Assembly (NCBI RefSeq): GCF_011174775.1
Contig: NZ_JAANHS010000007.1
Span: 1 to 64,000, forward strand
Reading direction: 5' to 3'
DNA length: 64,000 nucleotides
From: Rhodobacter calidifons
GTDB lineage: Bacteria > Pseudomonadota > Alphaproteobacteria > Rhodobacterales > Rhodobacteraceae
Below the pieces are notes generated by a model. That model ran no database searches. It was not told the DNA's origin and saw only the letters and a list, made by a program, of their open reading frames with translations. Position 1 is the first letter of the stretch. Each line of letters opens with the position of its first letter. This document shows positions 41,521 through 51,102 of the stretch, one piece after another. The position numbers were made by a program, and so were the translations under genes.

Positions 41521-41607
41521 CCGGCAGGGTTCCGCCGGCAGAACCACGGCGCCGATGGCGGAATCGGTGGGAGACGTGGCAGACTTGCCTTTGCGGAGGG
41601 CACGCCC

Positions 41608-43275
41608 ATGCTGACACGGCGCATGTTCCACACCCGGCTCATGGCTGCGCTGGCCGCGGCAGCACTTCCGGTGCCCAGGGGCGCGCGCGCCGCGGCGCAG
41701 GCGGCCGACGACCTCTGGCTGAACCGGCTGACCTTCGGCGCCTCGCCGGCCGCGCGGGCCGAGATCGCCGCGCTCGGGCGCGAGGCCTGGCTTGACCGGC
41801 AACTGGCGCTGCGCCCCGAGGACGATGCCGCGCTTGCCGACCGGCTGGCCCGGGCACGGCTGCGCATCGCCTATGGCGCGGGCGAGGATGACATCGGCAC
41901 CTGGGAGGCGCGCGACGAGCTGCGGCCGCTGGGCTTCCTCTCGGCCGGGCCCGAGGCCATCGTGCCGCTTCTGGAATGGCAGCCCGGCCGCGCGATGGAA
42001 TATTCCGAACGGACCCGCCCGGCGCAGGAGGTGGTGGCCGCCTCGCTGATCCGCGCCGTTCATGCCGAGGCGCAGCTGCGCGAGATGGTCACCCAGTTCT
42101 GGCACGACCATTTCAACGTGAACGCCGACAAGGACCACACGACCGCCGCCCCCTTCGCGCTGTATGACCGGGCGCTTCGGACGCATGCGCTGGGGAATTT
42201 CCGGGCGCTTCTGGGCGAGGTCGCCGCCGCGCCCGCGATGCTGTCCTACCTCAACAATGCCGACAGCCGCGCCTCGCCCGCGAACGAGAATTTCGCGCGC
42301 GAGCTTCTGGAACTGCACACGCTGGGGGCTGCCAACTATCTGAACGACCGTTACCAGGACTGGCGCGAGGTGCCCGGCGCGACCGAGGGGCTGGCCCGGG
42401 GCTATCTTGACCTTGACGTCTACGAGGTCGCACGCGCCTTCACCGGCTGGTCCATCGGCGACGGCCGCTGGCTGGCCGAGGGCGAGGAGGCGCCGCGCAC
42501 CGGGCAGTTGCATTACGTCGCACGCTGGCACGACCCCTATCAGAAGCGCGTGCTGGGCCGCGAGTTTCCGCCGCATCGCGGGCCGCTGGAGGACGGCGCG
42601 GAGGTGCTTGACATCCTTGCCCGCCACCCCGGCACCGCGCGTTTCATCTGCGAAAAGCTGGCGCGGCGCTTCCTGTCCGACGACCCTCCGCCCGCGCTGG
42701 TGGAGCGGATGGCCGCAACCTTCCGTGCACAGGCCGAGGCCCCCGACCAGATCGCGCAGGTGCTGCGCCTGCTGGTCCTGTCGCCCGAGTTCGCCGCACC
42801 CCCTGCCAAGCTGCGCCGGCCCTTCGAATTTCTCGCTGCACTCTACCGCGCCACCGGGGCCGAGGTCACGGTCACTGAAAACGGTTTTCACTGGCACCTG
42901 TCCCGCGCCGGCTGGCGCCAGCATGGCTATGGCCCGCCAACCGGCCATCCCGACCGGATCGAGGCCTGGACGGGGGCCAGCACGCTGAACCGCAGCATAG
43001 ATCTGGCGATTTCGGCCTTCGACGACTGGTTCGATGGCGCAAGGGCCGACCTTGCGCAGCCTGCGGGCAATGCTGCAACCTTGGGCGCTTTCGCTGCGCA
43101 GCATGCCGATGCGCTGGCGCCGGGGCAGGGGGCGGGCATCGCGGCCGATCTGGCCGGCGCCTTCGGCATCGACCCTGCCGCGCCCCTTGACGCGCTGGCG
43201 CCCGAGGATCGCCGCAGCCTCGGCCAGGCCGCCGTGGCCTTCGCCGCGCTGACCCCGGAATTCCTCTTGCGATAG
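41608..43275 (+). CDS. DUF1800 protein with Tat-like leader
   Basis: 555 aa. The N-terminus MLTRRMFHTRLMAALAAAALP looks like a twin-arginine signal. The body shows LNRLTFGASPAARAEIAALGREAWLDRQL, VTQFWHDHFNVNADK, NADSRASPANENFARELLELHTLG, VYEVARAFTGWSI and LARRFLSDDPP, all DUF1800 hallmarks. These proteins are encoded next to DUF1501 partners; their role is unknown, with carbohydrate or envelope functions proposed. The DUF1501 gene follows after 8 nt. Confidence 0.9.
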   Translation: MLTRRMFHTRLMAALAAAALPVPRGARAAAQAADDLWLNRLTFGASPAARAEIAALGREAWLDRQLALRPEDDAALADRLARARLRIAYGAGEDDIGTWEARDELRPLGFLSAGPEAIVPLLEWQPGRAMEYSERTRPAQEVVAASLIRAVHAEAQLREMVTQFWHDHFNVNADKDHTTAAPFALYDRALRTHALGNFRALLGEVAAAPAMLSYLNNADSRASPANENFARELLELHTLGAANYLNDRYQDWREVPGATEGLARGYLDLDVYEVARAFTGWSIGDGRWLAEGEEAPRTGQLHYVARWHDPYQKRVLGREFPPHRGPLEDGAEVLDILARHPGTARFICEKLARRFLSDDPPPALVERMAATFRAQAEAPDQIAQVLRLLVLSPEFAAPPAKLRRPFEFLAALYRATGAEVTVTENGFHWHLSRAGWRQHGYGPPTGHPDRIEAWTGASTLNRSIDLAISAFDDWFDGARADLAQPAGNAATLGAFAAQHADALAPGQGAGIAADLAGAFGIDPAAPLDALAPEDRRSLGQAAVAFAALTPEFLLR

Positions 43276-43283
43276 GAGGCCCC

Positions 43284-44438
43284 ATGGCCCGCGATCCGAT
43301 CCTGGTGGTGGTCTTCCTGCGCGGCGGGGCGGATGGTCTGGCGCTGGTCTCGCCAGCCTCGGACCCGGATTTCATCGCCGCGCGCCCCGAGGCGCTGCGC
43401 GTGCTGCGCCAGGGCGATACCGCAGGGCGGCCCATCGCGCAGGACATCGCCGATGTCGATTTCCGCTTTCACCCGGCGGCTGCGGCCTTTGCCGATCTCT
43501 ACGATGCGGGCGACCTGTCGCTGATCCATGCCGCCGGTCTGCCCGAGGCCACCCGCAGCCATTTCGACGCCGAGGCCCGGATCGAGCGCGGGATCTTCGG
43601 CGCCGATGTCGCGCTGAACGATGCTTCGGGCTGGCTGGGCCGCTGGTTGCGCGCCGAGGCACCCGGCGGCCCGCTGCCGGCGCTTGCCGTCGGTGCGATG
43701 CGCCCGGCCAGCCTGAGCGGTGCAGATACGGCGGTGGCCGAGACGCTGGCCGATCTGGTCCTGGCGCAGGGACACTGGCTGTCTGACCTCTTGCAGGCGC
43801 GGCTGGCTGCGGGTTTCGGGGCTCATGCCGCGTTGCAGCGGCCGATCCGCGACCTGATCGGCCTGTCCGACCTGGTGCGGGGCCGGTTCTGGTCCTCCGA
43901 GGACCAGGCGCTGCGCAGCTACGTTGCAAGCACCGCCTATCCCGAGGGCAATCCGCTGTCCGGCCCGCTGATGACCGTCGCGCAGACCATCAAGGAGGAT
44001 CTGGGCCTGCGCATCACGACGGTGGATTTCCCCGGCTGGGACACGCATGTCAACCAGGCCGCCGATTTCCCCGCCCAGGTGGCGGCGCTGTCGCAGGCGC
44101 TCATGGCCTTCTGGCGCGATCTGGGTCCGTTGCAGCAGGATGTCTCGGTCGTGGTGATGAGCGAGTTCGGCCGACGGCTCGTCTCGAATTCCAGCGGTGG
44201 CACCGATCACGGGCGGGGCAACGTGATGCTGGTGCTTGGCCCCCAGGCGCGGGGCGGGCGGATGATCGGTTCGTGGCCGGGTCTGGCGAACGCGGCGCTG
44301 GACGAAGGCGCCGACCTTGCGGTGGTGACCGACTACCGCAACGTGCTGGCGGAACTGCTGACCGGCCACATGCGCCTTGCCGACCCCGGCCAGGTCTTTC
44401 CCGGCCATGCCGCCGCGCCGCTGGGGCTCTGGGGCTGA
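43284..44438 (+). CDS. DUF1501 protein without a leader
   Basis: A 384-aa alkaline-phosphatase-fold protein of DUF1501: VVVFLRGGADGLALVSPASD, DLSLIHAAGLPEATRSHFDAEARIERG, TVDFPGWDTHVNQ, VVVMSEFGRRLVSNSSGGTDHGRGNVMLVLG. Most relatives carry a Tat signal, but this one begins MARDPILVVVF directly, so it lacks its own export signal. It may leave the cell with the Tat-bearing DUF1800 partner as a complex. Start ATG 43284 follows AGGAGG. Confidence 0.9.
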   Translation: MARDPILVVVFLRGGADGLALVSPASDPDFIAARPEALRVLRQGDTAGRPIAQDIADVDFRFHPAAAAFADLYDAGDLSLIHAAGLPEATRSHFDAEARIERGIFGADVALNDASGWLGRWLRAEAPGGPLPALAVGAMRPASLSGADTAVAETLADLVLAQGHWLSDLLQARLAAGFGAHAALQRPIRDLIGLSDLVRGRFWSSEDQALRSYVASTAYPEGNPLSGPLMTVAQTIKEDLGLRITTVDFPGWDTHVNQAADFPAQVAALSQALMAFWRDLGPLQQDVSVVVMSEFGRRLVSNSSGGTDHGRGNVMLVLGPQARGGRMIGSWPGLANAALDEGADLAVVTDYRNVLAELLTGHMRLADPGQVFPGHAAAPLGLWG

Positions 44439-44512
44439 GCATGCCTCCGGCGAAGTTGTATTGCCGGCACTCAACTTCTGGGGAATAGTTGCGGGGCCGG
44501 GACAGAGGACGC

Positions 44513-47500
44513 ATGAGACACGCTGGTCAGCCCGATATCATGACCGCCGAACCGGCGCGGATCGAGTTCCGCGTGGTCGAGCTGATGAACCGGCTGCTCG
44601 ATGTCACCCCGGAAAACCTGGATGCCGAGATCGACTCGGTCCTGGCCGCCCTGGGTCAGGCCGGAGATTTCGCCCGGACGTTCGTGTTCCGCTACGAAGA
44701 GGCTTCCGGCTACAGCAACACCCATGAATGGGTGCGGCCCGGCGTCAAGGCCCTTAAGCCGGCGATGCAGCGTCAGGCGGGCGCGCTTTTGCCGTGCTGG
44801 CACGAACAGTTCATGGCCGGCAAGACGGTCATGGTGGCCGATGTCGATGACTTGCCGCCGGGCTCGGCCGAACGGTGCTTTCTGGAAGGGATCGGGGTCC
44901 GGTCGTCCCTGATGGTGCCGCTGATGGATGGCGCGCGGCTGTTCGGGCTGATCGGCTTCGACAGCGCCTGCCCGAACCGGACCTGGCTGGAGGATGGCGT
45001 CTTTCTGCTGACCTCGATCGGTCGGGCGGTATCTTCGGTCCTCTTGCGGATCGAGGCCGCGACCGCCGAGGCAGCGATGCGCAGCCATCTTTCGGCAACG
45101 CTGCACGCGCTGCCCGATCTGGTCATCGAACTGTCCGGTTCGGGACAGATCGTCGCCTGCCACAGCGACAAGCTGCCCTGGCTGGCAAACCTGGTGCGGG
45201 CCGGGATCGGCCGTCCCCTGGGCGAGATCCTGCCCGAGCCGCTGGCCGGCGTGCTGGGCGAGCTTGTGGCAACCCCCCCGCCCGATCATGCTGCGGTGAC
45301 GCGCCGCGTCGGGCGGTCGACCCTGGTTGCCCCGCACCGCTACGAGGTGTCGGTCGCGCGGCTTGCGCCGTCCGGCGCACCGGGCGGGCCAAATCTTCTG
45401 GCGGTCATCCGTGACATCTCGGTGGCGGATCGTTCCAGCGAGATGCTGTCCTTCCGCGAAAGCCAGTTCACCGCTTTCTTCGAGATGAGCCCGCATGCGA
45501 TCCTGGTGAACGATTTGGACACTGCGCTGGTCCTGGACGGCAACCGCGCCTTCCGCGAGATCTTCGGGGTGGACCCGCAGGTCGGACGGGATGTCGATGT
45601 GCGACGGATCCTGCCGCCGGAAAGCGCCTGGGTGATCGAGGACTCGATCGCCGCTCTTAAGGCGACAAGCAGCTATGGCCCGGTCGAGGCGCAGTTCCGC
45701 CGCATCGACGGAACCGTCTTTCCCGCGATCGTGCGCTGTTTTCTGAGTGTCGATCCGAACGGGCGGCGGCTGGTCTGGTCGCTGATCGAGGACGTTACCG
45801 AAGTGCGCGCGAAGGAGGCCGCCTTGCAGGCCGAAAGTCGGGCGCTGGCGGCGACCAAGGTGCGGCTTCTGGCCGCGATCGAGGCGCTGGACGACGGCTT
45901 TGCGATCTTCGATGCCGAGGATCGGCTGGTCCTGTGGAACACGCCCTATGTCCGCGTCTTCAACCGCATCGCCGATCTGATCTGCGAAGGCGCCCTTTAC
46001 GACGATCTGCTGCGCGCGGCCATCGATCGTGGCGTCTTCGGAGAGGCGGGCGAGCGTGACGATGCCAATCTGCAACGCAGGCTCGACCGGCCGCTGACCG
46101 AGATCTGGGACAATGAGGACAAGCTTGCCGATGGCCGGCTGATCTGGGTGCGTGAACGCGCCACGCCGGCGCGCGAGACGGTCGGGCTTTACGAGGACGT
46201 GACCGCGCGCCGCCTGGCGGACCTGCGCCTGCAACAGGTCGTTGACGGCGGCGAGATCGCGGTCTGGGACTGGGATGCCGGGCAAGGCTTCAGCGCGATC
46301 AACGACCGCTGGGGCGCGATGCTGGGGCTGGACCAGACGGTCAGCCTCGACGCCCTGGTCGACCTGATCCATCCCGAGGACCGGACAGCGGTTGCAACTG
46401 TCCAGCGCGCGGTGTTTCTGGAAGGCCGCGACGATTTCTCGCTGCGCTGCCGCATGCGGCATGCCAATGGCGGCTGGGTCTGGCTCTTGACCCGCGGCCG
46501 CATCGCGCTGCGCGCGGCCGACGGCAGCCCGCGCCGGATCTCGGGGATCACGCTCGATGTCTCGACCCAGGCCGAGGCGGAACAGCGGCTCAGCCAGGTG
46601 ATCGACGGCACCAAGGTCGGTACCTGGGAACATGACCTGCGGACCGGCGTCACCCTGGTCAGCGACCGCTGGGCCGAGATCCTTGGCTACGAGGCCGTCG
46701 AGATCAATCCGCTGCCGCTGTCGGGCTGGCTTGGCATGCTGCATCCCGACGACGCGCGGGATCTCATCGCGCATGAACGCGAGGCCTTCGCGGCCGGCCA
46801 GTGGCAGGTCGAACACGAAGTCCGCCTGCGGCACAAGCAGGGCCATTGGGTCTGGGTGCTGACCCGGGCCCAGGTTTCGGAATGGGACGATGCCGGACGC
46901 CCGGTCCGCACCAGCGGCATCAACCTCGACATCTCGCCGGCCAAGGCGCTTGAATCCGCCCTGGCGCGGGAACGTGACACGCTGGCGCGGGTGATGGAGG
47001 CTTCGGTCTCGGGCATCGTGGTGGTGGACGAAAAGGGTGGCGTCGTCTTCACCAATGCCGCGGCTGCGCGGGTTCTCGGCCGGGCGGTCAGCGCCGGCGA
47101 CAACCTGCTGACGCTGCTGGATGCGGCGGCGGTGCGGGGGCTGGAGGGCGAGCCGCTCGATCCGGCCGAACTGCCGGTCGCACGCGCGCTTGCCGGCGAC
47201 CCCGGAATGCACGAGCTCCGGCACCGCCTGACCTGGCCCTCGGGCGCCTCGCGCTGCGTCGCGGCCACCTCGGCCCGGCTCGTCGCGGTGGGGACGGATC
47301 ATGCCGTGGTCTGCACCTTCACCGACATCACCGACGAGATGGAGGCCGAGGCCCGGCTGCGCGCCGCGATGACCGCCGCCGAGACGGCGAACCGCGCCAA
47401 GTCCGATTTCCTTGCCGCGATGAGCCACGAAATCCGGACCCCCCTGAACGGGGTGCTTGGCATGGCAACGGTGCTGGCGGGCCGGCTTTCGGATCCGACC

Positions 47501-48523
47501 GAGCAGGCCATGGTCCGGGTCATCAGCGATTCGGGTGAACATCTTCTGGGCGTCATCAACGACATCCTCGACCTTGCCAAGATCGAGGCGGGGCGCGTGG
47601 TGCTTGATCCCTGGCCGATCCGGCTGTCCGAGGTGCTGTTCCGGGTGACGGCCCTGCATCAGCTGGCCGCCGACGAAAAGGGCATCCGCCTGCAAGCCCG
47701 CTGCGTCGGCGGTGCGGCCGACGAGGTTCGGTTGGGCGACGAGAAGCGGCTGATCCAGATCCTGCACAACCTGATCGGCAATGCCCTGAAATTCACCGAT
47801 TCCGGCGAGATCCGGGTCGAGATCGACTGTTCCGACCGCGAGGTGATCCAGATGCGGGTGCGCGATACCGGCATCGGCATGTCGCAGGCCGAGATCGCGC
47901 GCGCCTTCGACGAGTTCTCGCAAGGCATGGGCGGGTCGCGCCGCAGCCATGTCGGCACCGGGCTGGGTCTGCCGATCGTGCGCCGCCTGGCCCGTCTGAT
48001 GGGCGGGGATGTCGCGCTGAGCTCGGTCGAGGGGCAGGGGGTCACCGCCCGGGTCTGGCTGAAATGCCCGGTGCTCGAGCGCGGCTCGGCCAGAGGCCGG
48101 GACCAGACCGCGCTGCGTCTGCCCGGGCTGCGGGTCCTGGCCGCCGAGGACAACGCCACCAACCGCATCATCCTGCAAAGCATGCTTCAGGCGCTGGGGG
48201 TCGAGGCGGTGATCGTCGAGGACGGGGCCGAGGCGCTGGCACGGTTCAACGGCTCGGCCTTCGATGCCGTGCTTCTGGACATCGCGATGCCGGTGATGGA
48301 CGGGATCGAGACGCTGGACGCCCTGAACGACCTTGCCCGTTCGCTGGGCCGGCCGCTGCCGCGGGCCATCGCCGTCACCGCGAACGTCATGACCCATCAG
48401 GTCGAGGAGTACCTTGCGCACGGCTTCAGCGCTGTCGTGGCCAAACCCATCCGCCTGGAAATGCTGGGCGAGGCGCTGGAGCGCAGCATGTCCCTTGCAG
48501 ACCCGTCGAAGGACGCAGGCTGA
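44513..48523 (+). CDS. Cytoplasmic hybrid sensor histidine kinase (GAF, multiple PAS, REC)
   Basis: 1336 aa with no transmembrane segment. A GAF domain is at about 30-180 (GIGVRSSLMVPLMDGARLFGLIGFDS). Then come about six PAS-type units (for example FFEMSPHAILVNDLDT, AIEALDDGFAIFDAEDRLVLWN, AVWDWDAG, GTWEHDLRTGVTLVSDRWAEILGY and VMEASVSGIVVVDEKGGVVFTN). HisKA has MSHEIRTPLNGVLGMA with His972, and HATPase has NLIGNALKFTD and GTGLGLPIVRRL. The C-terminal receiver has phospho-acceptor Asp1256 in LLDIAMPVMDG. There is no Hpt domain, so the relay partner is elsewhere. ATG 44513 follows AGAGGA. Confidence 0.92.
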   Translation: MRHAGQPDIMTAEPARIEFRVVELMNRLLDVTPENLDAEIDSVLAALGQAGDFARTFVFRYEEASGYSNTHEWVRPGVKALKPAMQRQAGALLPCWHEQFMAGKTVMVADVDDLPPGSAERCFLEGIGVRSSLMVPLMDGARLFGLIGFDSACPNRTWLEDGVFLLTSIGRAVSSVLLRIEAATAEAAMRSHLSATLHALPDLVIELSGSGQIVACHSDKLPWLANLVRAGIGRPLGEILPEPLAGVLGELVATPPPDHAAVTRRVGRSTLVAPHRYEVSVARLAPSGAPGGPNLLAVIRDISVADRSSEMLSFRESQFTAFFEMSPHAILVNDLDTALVLDGNRAFREIFGVDPQVGRDVDVRRILPPESAWVIEDSIAALKATSSYGPVEAQFRRIDGTVFPAIVRCFLSVDPNGRRLVWSLIEDVTEVRAKEAALQAESRALAATKVRLLAAIEALDDGFAIFDAEDRLVLWNTPYVRVFNRIADLICEGALYDDLLRAAIDRGVFGEAGERDDANLQRRLDRPLTEIWDNEDKLADGRLIWVRERATPARETVGLYEDVTARRLADLRLQQVVDGGEIAVWDWDAGQGFSAINDRWGAMLGLDQTVSLDALVDLIHPEDRTAVATVQRAVFLEGRDDFSLRCRMRHANGGWVWLLTRGRIALRAADGSPRRISGITLDVSTQAEAEQRLSQVIDGTKVGTWEHDLRTGVTLVSDRWAEILGYEAVEINPLPLSGWLGMLHPDDARDLIAHEREAFAAGQWQVEHEVRLRHKQGHWVWVLTRAQVSEWDDAGRPVRTSGINLDISPAKALESALARERDTLARVMEASVSGIVVVDEKGGVVFTNAAAARVLGRAVSAGDNLLTLLDAAAVRGLEGEPLDPAELPVARALAGDPGMHELRHRLTWPSGASRCVAATSARLVAVGTDHAVVCTFTDITDEMEAEARLRAAMTAAETANRAKSDFLAAMSHEIRTPLNGVLGMATVLAGRLSDPTEQAMVRVISDSGEHLLGVINDILDLAKIEAGRVVLDPWPIRLSEVLFRVTALHQLAADEKGIRLQARCVGGAADEVRLGDEKRLIQILHNLIGNALKFTDSGEIRVEIDCSDREVIQMRVRDTGIGMSQAEIARAFDEFSQGMGGSRRSHVGTGLGLPIVRRLARLMGGDVALSSVEGQGVTARVWLKCPVLERGSARGRDQTALRLPGLRVLAAEDNATNRIILQSMLQALGVEAVIVEDGAEALARFNGSAFDAVLLDIAMPVMDGIETLDALNDLARSLGRPLPRAIAVTANVMTHQVEEYLAHGFSAVVAKPIRLEMLGEALERSMSLADPSKDAG

Positions 48524-48537
48524 GCCCGGCCGCAGGT

Positions 48538-49380
48538 TCAGGCCGGGTGCAGGGCGCGCGCCAGGGCACAGAACCCCTCCAGCCCGATCTCCTCGGCCCG
48601 GGCGGTCGGCGGGATGCCCGCGCGGAGCAGCAGCGCCTCGATGTCGGGATGCAGCGCCTTCAGACTGGTGCGCAGCATCTTGCGGCGCTGGTTGAAGGCC
48701 ATCGCAGTCGTTCGTTGCAAGACCTTGAAATCGCAGGGATGGCGCGGCGCTTGCAGAGCGGTCAGCTGCACAACCGCCGAATGCACCTTGGGGGCCGGGG
48801 TGAAGGCCTCGGGCGGCAGGCTCATCACAACCCGCGCCTCGCAGCGGTATTGCGCCAGAAGCGCGAGCCGCCCGTAATGCTCTGTTCGCGGCTTCGCAAC
48901 AATCCTTTCCGCCACCTCCTTCTGGAACATCAGCGTCAAGGATGTCCAAAGCGGCGGCCAGGCATCGGGCGTCAGCCAGCGGATCAGGAGTTCGGTGCCC
49001 ACGTTATAGGGCAGGTTCGCCACGATCTTGACCGGCGGCGCCAGGTGGCGGCCAAGGTCCAGTTCCAGCGCATCGCCGTGCAGCACCTCCAGCCGTCCAG
49101 GGTATGCCGACGCGATCTCGGCCAGGGCGGGCAGGGCGCGGGCGTCCTTTTCCACGGCAACCACGCGCCGCGCGCCCTCGGCCAGAAGGCCCCGCGTCAG
49201 GCCACCCGGGCCGGGGCCGACCTCCAGCACGTCGCAGCCCGACAGATCCCCCGCCGCCCGCGCGATCTTGGCGGTCAGGTTCAGATCCAGCAGGAAGTTC
49301 TGCCCCAGCTGCCTTTTCGCAACCAGATCATGCGCCCGGATCACCTCGCGCAGGGGCGGCAGCCCGTCGATCGTTCCCAA
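48538..49380 (-). CDS. rsmA: 16S rRNA (adenine1518-N6/adenine1519-N6) dimethyltransferase
   Basis: 280 aa. KsgA/RsmA dimethylates two adjacent adenines in helix 45 of 16S rRNA late in 30S assembly. Motifs are [41 protein letters not shown] (SAM site), [22 protein letters not shown] and catalytic [18 protein letters not shown]. The C-terminal domain [21 protein letters not shown] is present. The start codon is apparently TTG after GGGGGCGGG. It is the last gene of a five-gene minus-strand run. Confidence 0.96.
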   Translation of the reverse strand: MGTIDGLPPLREVIRAHDLVAKRQLGQNFLLDLNLTAKIARAAGDLSGCDVLEVGPGPGGLTRGLLAEGARRVVAVEKDARALPALAEIASAYPGRLEVLHGDALELDLGRHLAPPVKIVANLPYNVGTELLIRWLTPDAWPPLWTSLTLMFQKEVAERIVAKPRTEHYGRLALLAQYRCEARVVMSLPPEAFTPAPKVHSAVVQLTALQAPRHPCDFKVLQRTTAMAFNQRRKMLRTSLKALHPDIEALLLRAGIPPTARAEEIGLEGFCALARALHPA

Positions 49381-49440
49381 ACCCGCCCCCTTTGCGCTAA
49401 GCCAGAGCCGTCCTAGCCGTTTGCGGGCGATTTGCCAACG

Positions 49441-50127
49441 TCACCCCAGCCAGCGCGCCTCGTTCGCCTCGATGGCGGCGATGCGTTCATCGACCCTGGG
49501 ATGGCTGAGCAGCCAGGCCGGAATCCCTTCGGCCCGGTTCTGGGTCAGGGCATCCAGCTTGCGGAACAGGGACTTCTGCGGCCCGGTCCCGATCCCTGCC
49601 TTGATGAGAAGCGCGCTGGCATAGGCATCCGCCTCGAACTCGTCGCGCCGCGACAGCCGCGCCATCAGGGCGACCGAGATCAGATTGGCGATCCAGATGC
49701 CGATGAAGGGCAGGAATCGGTTCAGCACGGCCGAGAGCATGACGAAGACCGCGTTCTGCCCGGTGAAGTCGATCATCCGCCGCCGCATGTGGCCTTGCGC
49801 GACATGGCCCATCTCATGCGCGATGACCGAGGCCAGTTCCTCCGCCGTCACCTCGCCCCGGGCCTTTCGGTTCAGGAACCCGCGCGTCAGGAAGATGCGC
49901 CCGTCCGGGGCGGCCAGACCGTTCACGGCATCGACCTCGAACACGTTGACCTTGATCTCGGGGATGCCCATGGCCGCCGCCATCCGGTCGGCCAGCCGCG
50001 TGATGGACGGGTCCGTCAGCGGCTGCGAGCGTTCGTCCAGAAGCCGCCTGGTGCGCCAGACCGAAAAGCGCATCATCAGGAAGGCATAGCCGACCGCCAG
50101 CAGGAGGGGGAGAAACAGCTTTGTCAT
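49441..50127 (-). CDS. M48-family zinc metalloprotease (HtpX-like)
   Basis: 228 aa. The zinc motif HEMGHVAQGH follows VTAEELASVIA, and the third ligand Glu lies in DEFEADAYASALL. The hydrophobic N-terminus (LFLPLLLAVGYAFLMMRF) and a central pair (FVMLSAVLNRFLPFIGIWIANLISVALM) anchor it in the membrane. HtpX-type proteases degrade damaged membrane proteins. RVDERIAAIEANEARWLG closes it. It sits 13 bp after the dedA gene in the same run. Confidence 0.88.
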   Translation of the reverse strand: MTKLFLPLLLAVGYAFLMMRFSVWRTRRLLDERSQPLTDPSITRLADRMAAAMGIPEIKVNVFEVDAVNGLAAPDGRIFLTRGFLNRKARGEVTAEELASVIAHEMGHVAQGHMRRRMIDFTGQNAVFVMLSAVLNRFLPFIGIWIANLISVALMARLSRRDEFEADAYASALLIKAGIGTGPQKSLFRKLDALTQNRAEGIPAWLLSHPRVDERIAAIEANEARWLG

Positions 50128-50140
50128 GTCCGGGATATAG

Positions 50141-50761
50141 TCAGCCCTTGCCTGCGGTCAAAGCGGGGTCCGCGTCACCGGACTGCGAGACCCAGAGCCA
50201 GTAGCCCAGGATGACCACACCCGCAGCGCCCGCGACGATCCCCAGCACCGAGCCGATCAAGTCGCCGGCTGCCGAGACATTGCCGGCAAAGGCATAGCCC
50301 GCACCGACATAGGTCCCGGCCCAGACCGCCTCGCCGGCGATCCCGGCCATGGTGAAGCGGCCCCAGCCATAGCCGGTGCTGCCGGCCGTCAGGTTGACCC
50401 AGGGGCCAAGCGGGCTGATCAGCCAGCGCGTCAGGAACACCGCCAGCAGCCCCTTGCGTTCCATGATCGCCACCGCCCGACCCAGAAGCTTGTCGCGCGC
50501 CGGATCGCGTCTGAGGCGGGTCAGCAGCGGCGCCCCGGCCTTGCGCCCGGTCCAGTAGCCGACCTGATCGCCCAGGCTGCCGCCGATGGCCGCCGCCGCG
50601 AAGGTCTGCCACAGCACCATTTCCTCGGCCGCGACAAAACCGCCCGCTGTCAGCATCAGGATCGAGGCCGGGATCGGCAGCGCAAGACAGGACAGGAACG
50701 TCGTCGCCGCCAGAAGCCAGATGCCATAGGTCGGCACCAGCTCCAGCATCCAGTCCATCAT
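50141..50761 (-). CDS. DedA-family membrane protein
   Basis: 206 aa with five hydrophobic stretches. Family signatures are FLSCLALPIPASILMLTAGGFVAA, AAIGGSLGDQVGYWTGRKAG and VFLTRWLISPLGPWVNLTAGSTGYGWGRF, with the conserved Arg in the last block. It likely flips or transports envelope lipids. It overlaps the upstream 114-aa gene by 4 nt (ATGA). It is distinct from the DedA at 16545-17075, which is shorter and has a different re-entrant sequence. Confidence 0.88.
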   Translation of the reverse strand: MMDWMLELVPTYGIWLLAATTFLSCLALPIPASILMLTAGGFVAAEEMVLWQTFAAAAIGGSLGDQVGYWTGRKAGAPLLTRLRRDPARDKLLGRAVAIMERKGLLAVFLTRWLISPLGPWVNLTAGSTGYGWGRFTMAGIAGEAVWAGTYVGAGYAFAGNVSAAGDLIGSVLGIVAGAAGVVILGYWLWVSQSGDADPALTAGKG

Positions 50762-51102
50762 TCCTGCGCCTCCGCCGCCTTCAGCGTCTGGACCGCAGCC
50801 TCGATCTCGGCGATCAGCTCTTCGACCGGAATGCCGCGGTCGCGGGCGATTTCACTCAGCGGCTGCGGGTGGCCCTTCACCTTCGGGCCCGGCAGACCCA
50901 CCGCCTGGTCGATCTGGGGCGGGGTCAGGTTCCAGGATCTTGCGATATAGCCCACCGTCATCCAGGGGCGGATCGGCTCTTCCTGGTGATTGGCCCAGTA
51001 GATCGCCGTCACCACGAAGCGCCCGGAAAAGAACAGCGTCACCGCACAGGCGATCAGGAAGGCCGTCGTCAGGATCGGCCGCATCCGCCAAAGTCTGATC
51101 AT
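50758..51102 (-). CDS. Conserved hypothetical membrane-anchored protein
   Basis: 114 aa. One N-terminal helix (ILTTAFLIACAVTLFFSGRFVV) is followed by a soluble part containing EEPIRPWMTVGYIARSWNLTPPQIDQAVGLP and ISEIARDRGIPVEELIAEIEAAV-like text. The soluble part looks like a short helix-turn-helix-like repeat. It overlaps both neighbours by 4 nt (VWA gene upstream, dedA downstream), so all three are translationally coupled. No function known. Confidence 0.78.
   Translation of the reverse strand: MIRLWRMRPILTTAFLIACAVTLFFSGRFVVTAIYWANHQEEPIRPWMTVGYIARSWNLTPPQIDQAVGLPGPKVKGHPQPLSEIARDRGIPVEELIAEIEAAVQTLKAAEAQE

Noticed and set aside
48525-48547. Hairpin CCCGGCC / GGCCGGG between the hybrid kinase and rsmA as a terminator
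   Set aside because: Seven GC pairs with a 9-nt loop but no T-run on either side, and it overlaps the rsmA stop. Such stems arise often by chance at this GC content.
44471-48949. A minus-strand open frame of nearly 1500 codons opposite the hybrid kinase
   Set aside because: It mirrors the codon bias of the kinase gene, has no domain, no ribosome site and runs into rsmA in another frame.
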